Source of the DNA: Miltoncostaeales bacterium
GTDB taxonomy: Bacteria; Actinomycetota; Thermoleophilia; Miltoncostaeales; Miltoncostaeaceae
NCBI GenBank assembly: GCA_030829765.1
Contig: JAUROO010000100.1
Location: 1-11,556 of the forward strand
Length of the DNA: 11,556 bases
Reading direction: 5' to 3'
The notes under the pieces are model-generated. The model worked only from the letters and a program-made list of their open reading frames with translations. It did not search any database and was not told the origin of the DNA. Below, piece by piece: positions 10,482 to 11,556 of the stretch; within the stretch, counting starts at the first letter, position 1; the number at the start of each line of letters is the position of its first letter. Made by a program: the position numbers and the translations under genes.

Positions 10482-11555
10482 TCAGACGTTCGGCTCGATG
10501 CTCTCCGCGATGAGCGTGTCGGCCCGCTGCTGGTCTGCCATGAACATCAGGCCCTTCTTCAGCTGCGCCACCCCGCGCGCCTTCTCCCCGCTGGCGATCA
10601 GCGCGAGGCCCAGGGCGATGGGGCCGTCCTCGTAGAAGCGGTCGAGCCGCGATGCCTCGGTGGCAGCCGCGATCGCCGCCTCGTTCTGGTCGGTCGCCAC
10701 GAGGGCGTAGGCCAGGAATGCCTGCGCGACCGCGTTGCCCGGATCGGCAGTGACCGCCGCCTGGAACACGGGGACCGCCTCCTCGGTGCGATCCTGGCGC
10801 GAGAGCACCAGGCCAAGGCCGAGGAGGGCCGGGGCCAGCGTGGGGTCCTTCGTGGTGGCGGCCGTGAATGCCTCGCGGGCACCGTCCAGGTCGTCCTTCG
10901 CCAGCAGGATCTCACCCTGCAGCATCTGGCCCACGGCCGTCATCTGGAGGCCCTTGGGCCACTTGTCGAACTGGGCCTGGGCGTCATCGGCCTTGCCGGT
11001 GTCCACCAGGTTGCGCCCGCTCGCGAGCAGGTACCCGAGGCCCTTCGGGCTGCGCCTCAGCAGCACCTTGAAGGACTTCGAGTAGTCGGGCGCCGGGTTC
11101 CAGTCCGGGGGCACCTCGATCGTGCCGGTGCGGACCTCGGCGCCGCGCCGGAACTCGATGGGCACGGGCGTGTCGGCGGGCAGCGCCTTCAGCGCGGCGG
11201 TCCACTGGCCGGGCGTGGTCACGTCGAGGCCATTGACCTTGGTGATCACGTCACCGCGCCGCAGCCCGGCGGTCACCAGGATGCCGCGCGGCTTCAGGGC
11301 CGTCACCAGCTGGCCGCCGGGGGCGATGCGCATCTGACGGGCGATCGCGGGCAGGTTGGGCACCGTGAAACCGTCGATCCGGCCGCGTGGCGCCGTGAGC
11401 TGCAGCTTGAAGTTGCGGCGAAGCGTCTTGGTGGTGCGCCCGCGCGAATCCTTGCCCTTGATGGCCACCGTGTAATTGCCCGTGGGCAGCTGGTAGCCCT
11501 GATCGTTCACGGCCTGCACCAGCATCCACACCTGCCCCTGCGCCTGCTCCTGCGC
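10482..11555 (-). CDS. Ig-like/PDZ/TPR protein, N-terminus cut by the window edge
   Basis: The frame stays open to the right edge, with codons AQEQAQGQ before the GTG at 11531, so that GTG is probably internal and the true start lies outside. About 357 residues are visible. First comes a strand-rich stretch LPTGNYTVAIKGKDSRGRTT, like FlgD-type or other Ig-like domains. A PDZ domain follows, with PRGILVTAGLRRGDVITKVNG as its core and VPIEFRRGAEVRTGTIEV as its end. The C-terminal half is a set of TPR-like helical pairs (AREAFTAATTKDPTLAPALL; VPVFQAAVTADPGNAVAQAF). Proteins of this plan usually work outside the membrane or at its surface as assembly or protease-adaptor factors. No protease catalytic domain is visible in this part, though one could lie upstream. 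The exact role is unknown. Confidence 0.7.
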   Translation of the reverse strand, partial: AQEQAQGQVWMLVQAVNDQGYQLPTGNYTVAIKGKDSRGRTTKTLRRNFKLQLTAPRGRIDGFTVPNLPAIARQMRIAPGGQLVTALKPRGILVTAGLRRGDVITKVNGLDVTTPGQWTAALKALPADTPVPIEFRRGAEVRTGTIEVPPDWNPAPDYSKSFKVLLRRSPKGLGYLLASGRNLVDTGKADDAQAQFDKWPKGLQMTAVGQMLQGEILLAKDDLDGAREAFTAATTKDPTLAPALLGLGLVLSRQDRTEEAVPVFQAAVTADPGNAVAQAFLAYALVATDQNEAAIAAATEASRLDRFYEDGPIALGLALIASGEKARGVAQLKKGLMFMADQQRADTLIAESIEPNV

Positions 11556-11556
11556 G

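Overview
The window is very GC-rich, gene-dense bacterial DNA and looks like an ordinary chromosomal segment of an actinobacterium. The support is a polyphosphate glucokinase of the actinobacterial type, an HU protein with a long lysine/alanine tail (HupB-like), overlapping GTGA/ATGA gene junctions, GTG starts, and TANNNT -10 boxes placed 6-7 bases before start codons, which suggests leaderless mRNAs. I see no rRNA, tRNA, CRISPR array, insertion sequence or phage gene. The exact class cannot be fixed from the sequence alone; a deep lineage such as Thermoleophilia is a guess.

Left part (1-2962). The 3' end of a coiled-coil AAA/SMC-like ATPase gene is translationally coupled (GTGA) to a class I methyltransferase-like gene. 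Next comes a chelatase gene (start 1556) that closely resembles the plant-type sirohydrochlorin ferrochelatase SirB and has a probable leaderless promoter. A strong hairpin separates it from a convergent HU gene whose C-terminal tail is built from 11-residue repeats. Upstream of HU and divergent from it is a small SH3-like hypothetical ORF, whose stop codon shares the palindrome CTAG with the stop codon of pgl.

Middle part (2959-8703). This is a carbon-metabolism locus. pgl (6-phosphogluconolactonase, minus strand) diverges from a tight plus-strand run: gnd, zwf, ppgK, a DUF3891 gene, a PAP2 phosphatase gene and a 50-residue DUF2256 zinc-ribbon gene. The first five genes overlap by 1 or 4 bases and the sixth starts 3 bases after the fifth, so one transcript is likely. 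The -10 boxes of pgl and of gnd overlap each other in AGGCTACCCT. Together PpgK, Zwf, Pgl and Gnd would take glucose to ribulose 5-phosphate with polyphosphate as the likely phosphoryl donor. The Zwf has lost the conserved lysine of the DHYLGKE signature.

Right part (8752-11556). A minus-strand group holds a DUF429 protein, a dodecin-like protein and a 54-residue membrane protein; the first and last have probable leaderless promoters. Divergent from DUF429 is a 91-residue membrane protein. A perfect hairpin separates it from a convergent Ig-like/PDZ/TPR protein gene that runs off the right edge.

Most enzyme calls rest on motifs recognised by eye. Statements about family members elsewhere come from memory and were not checked by search.
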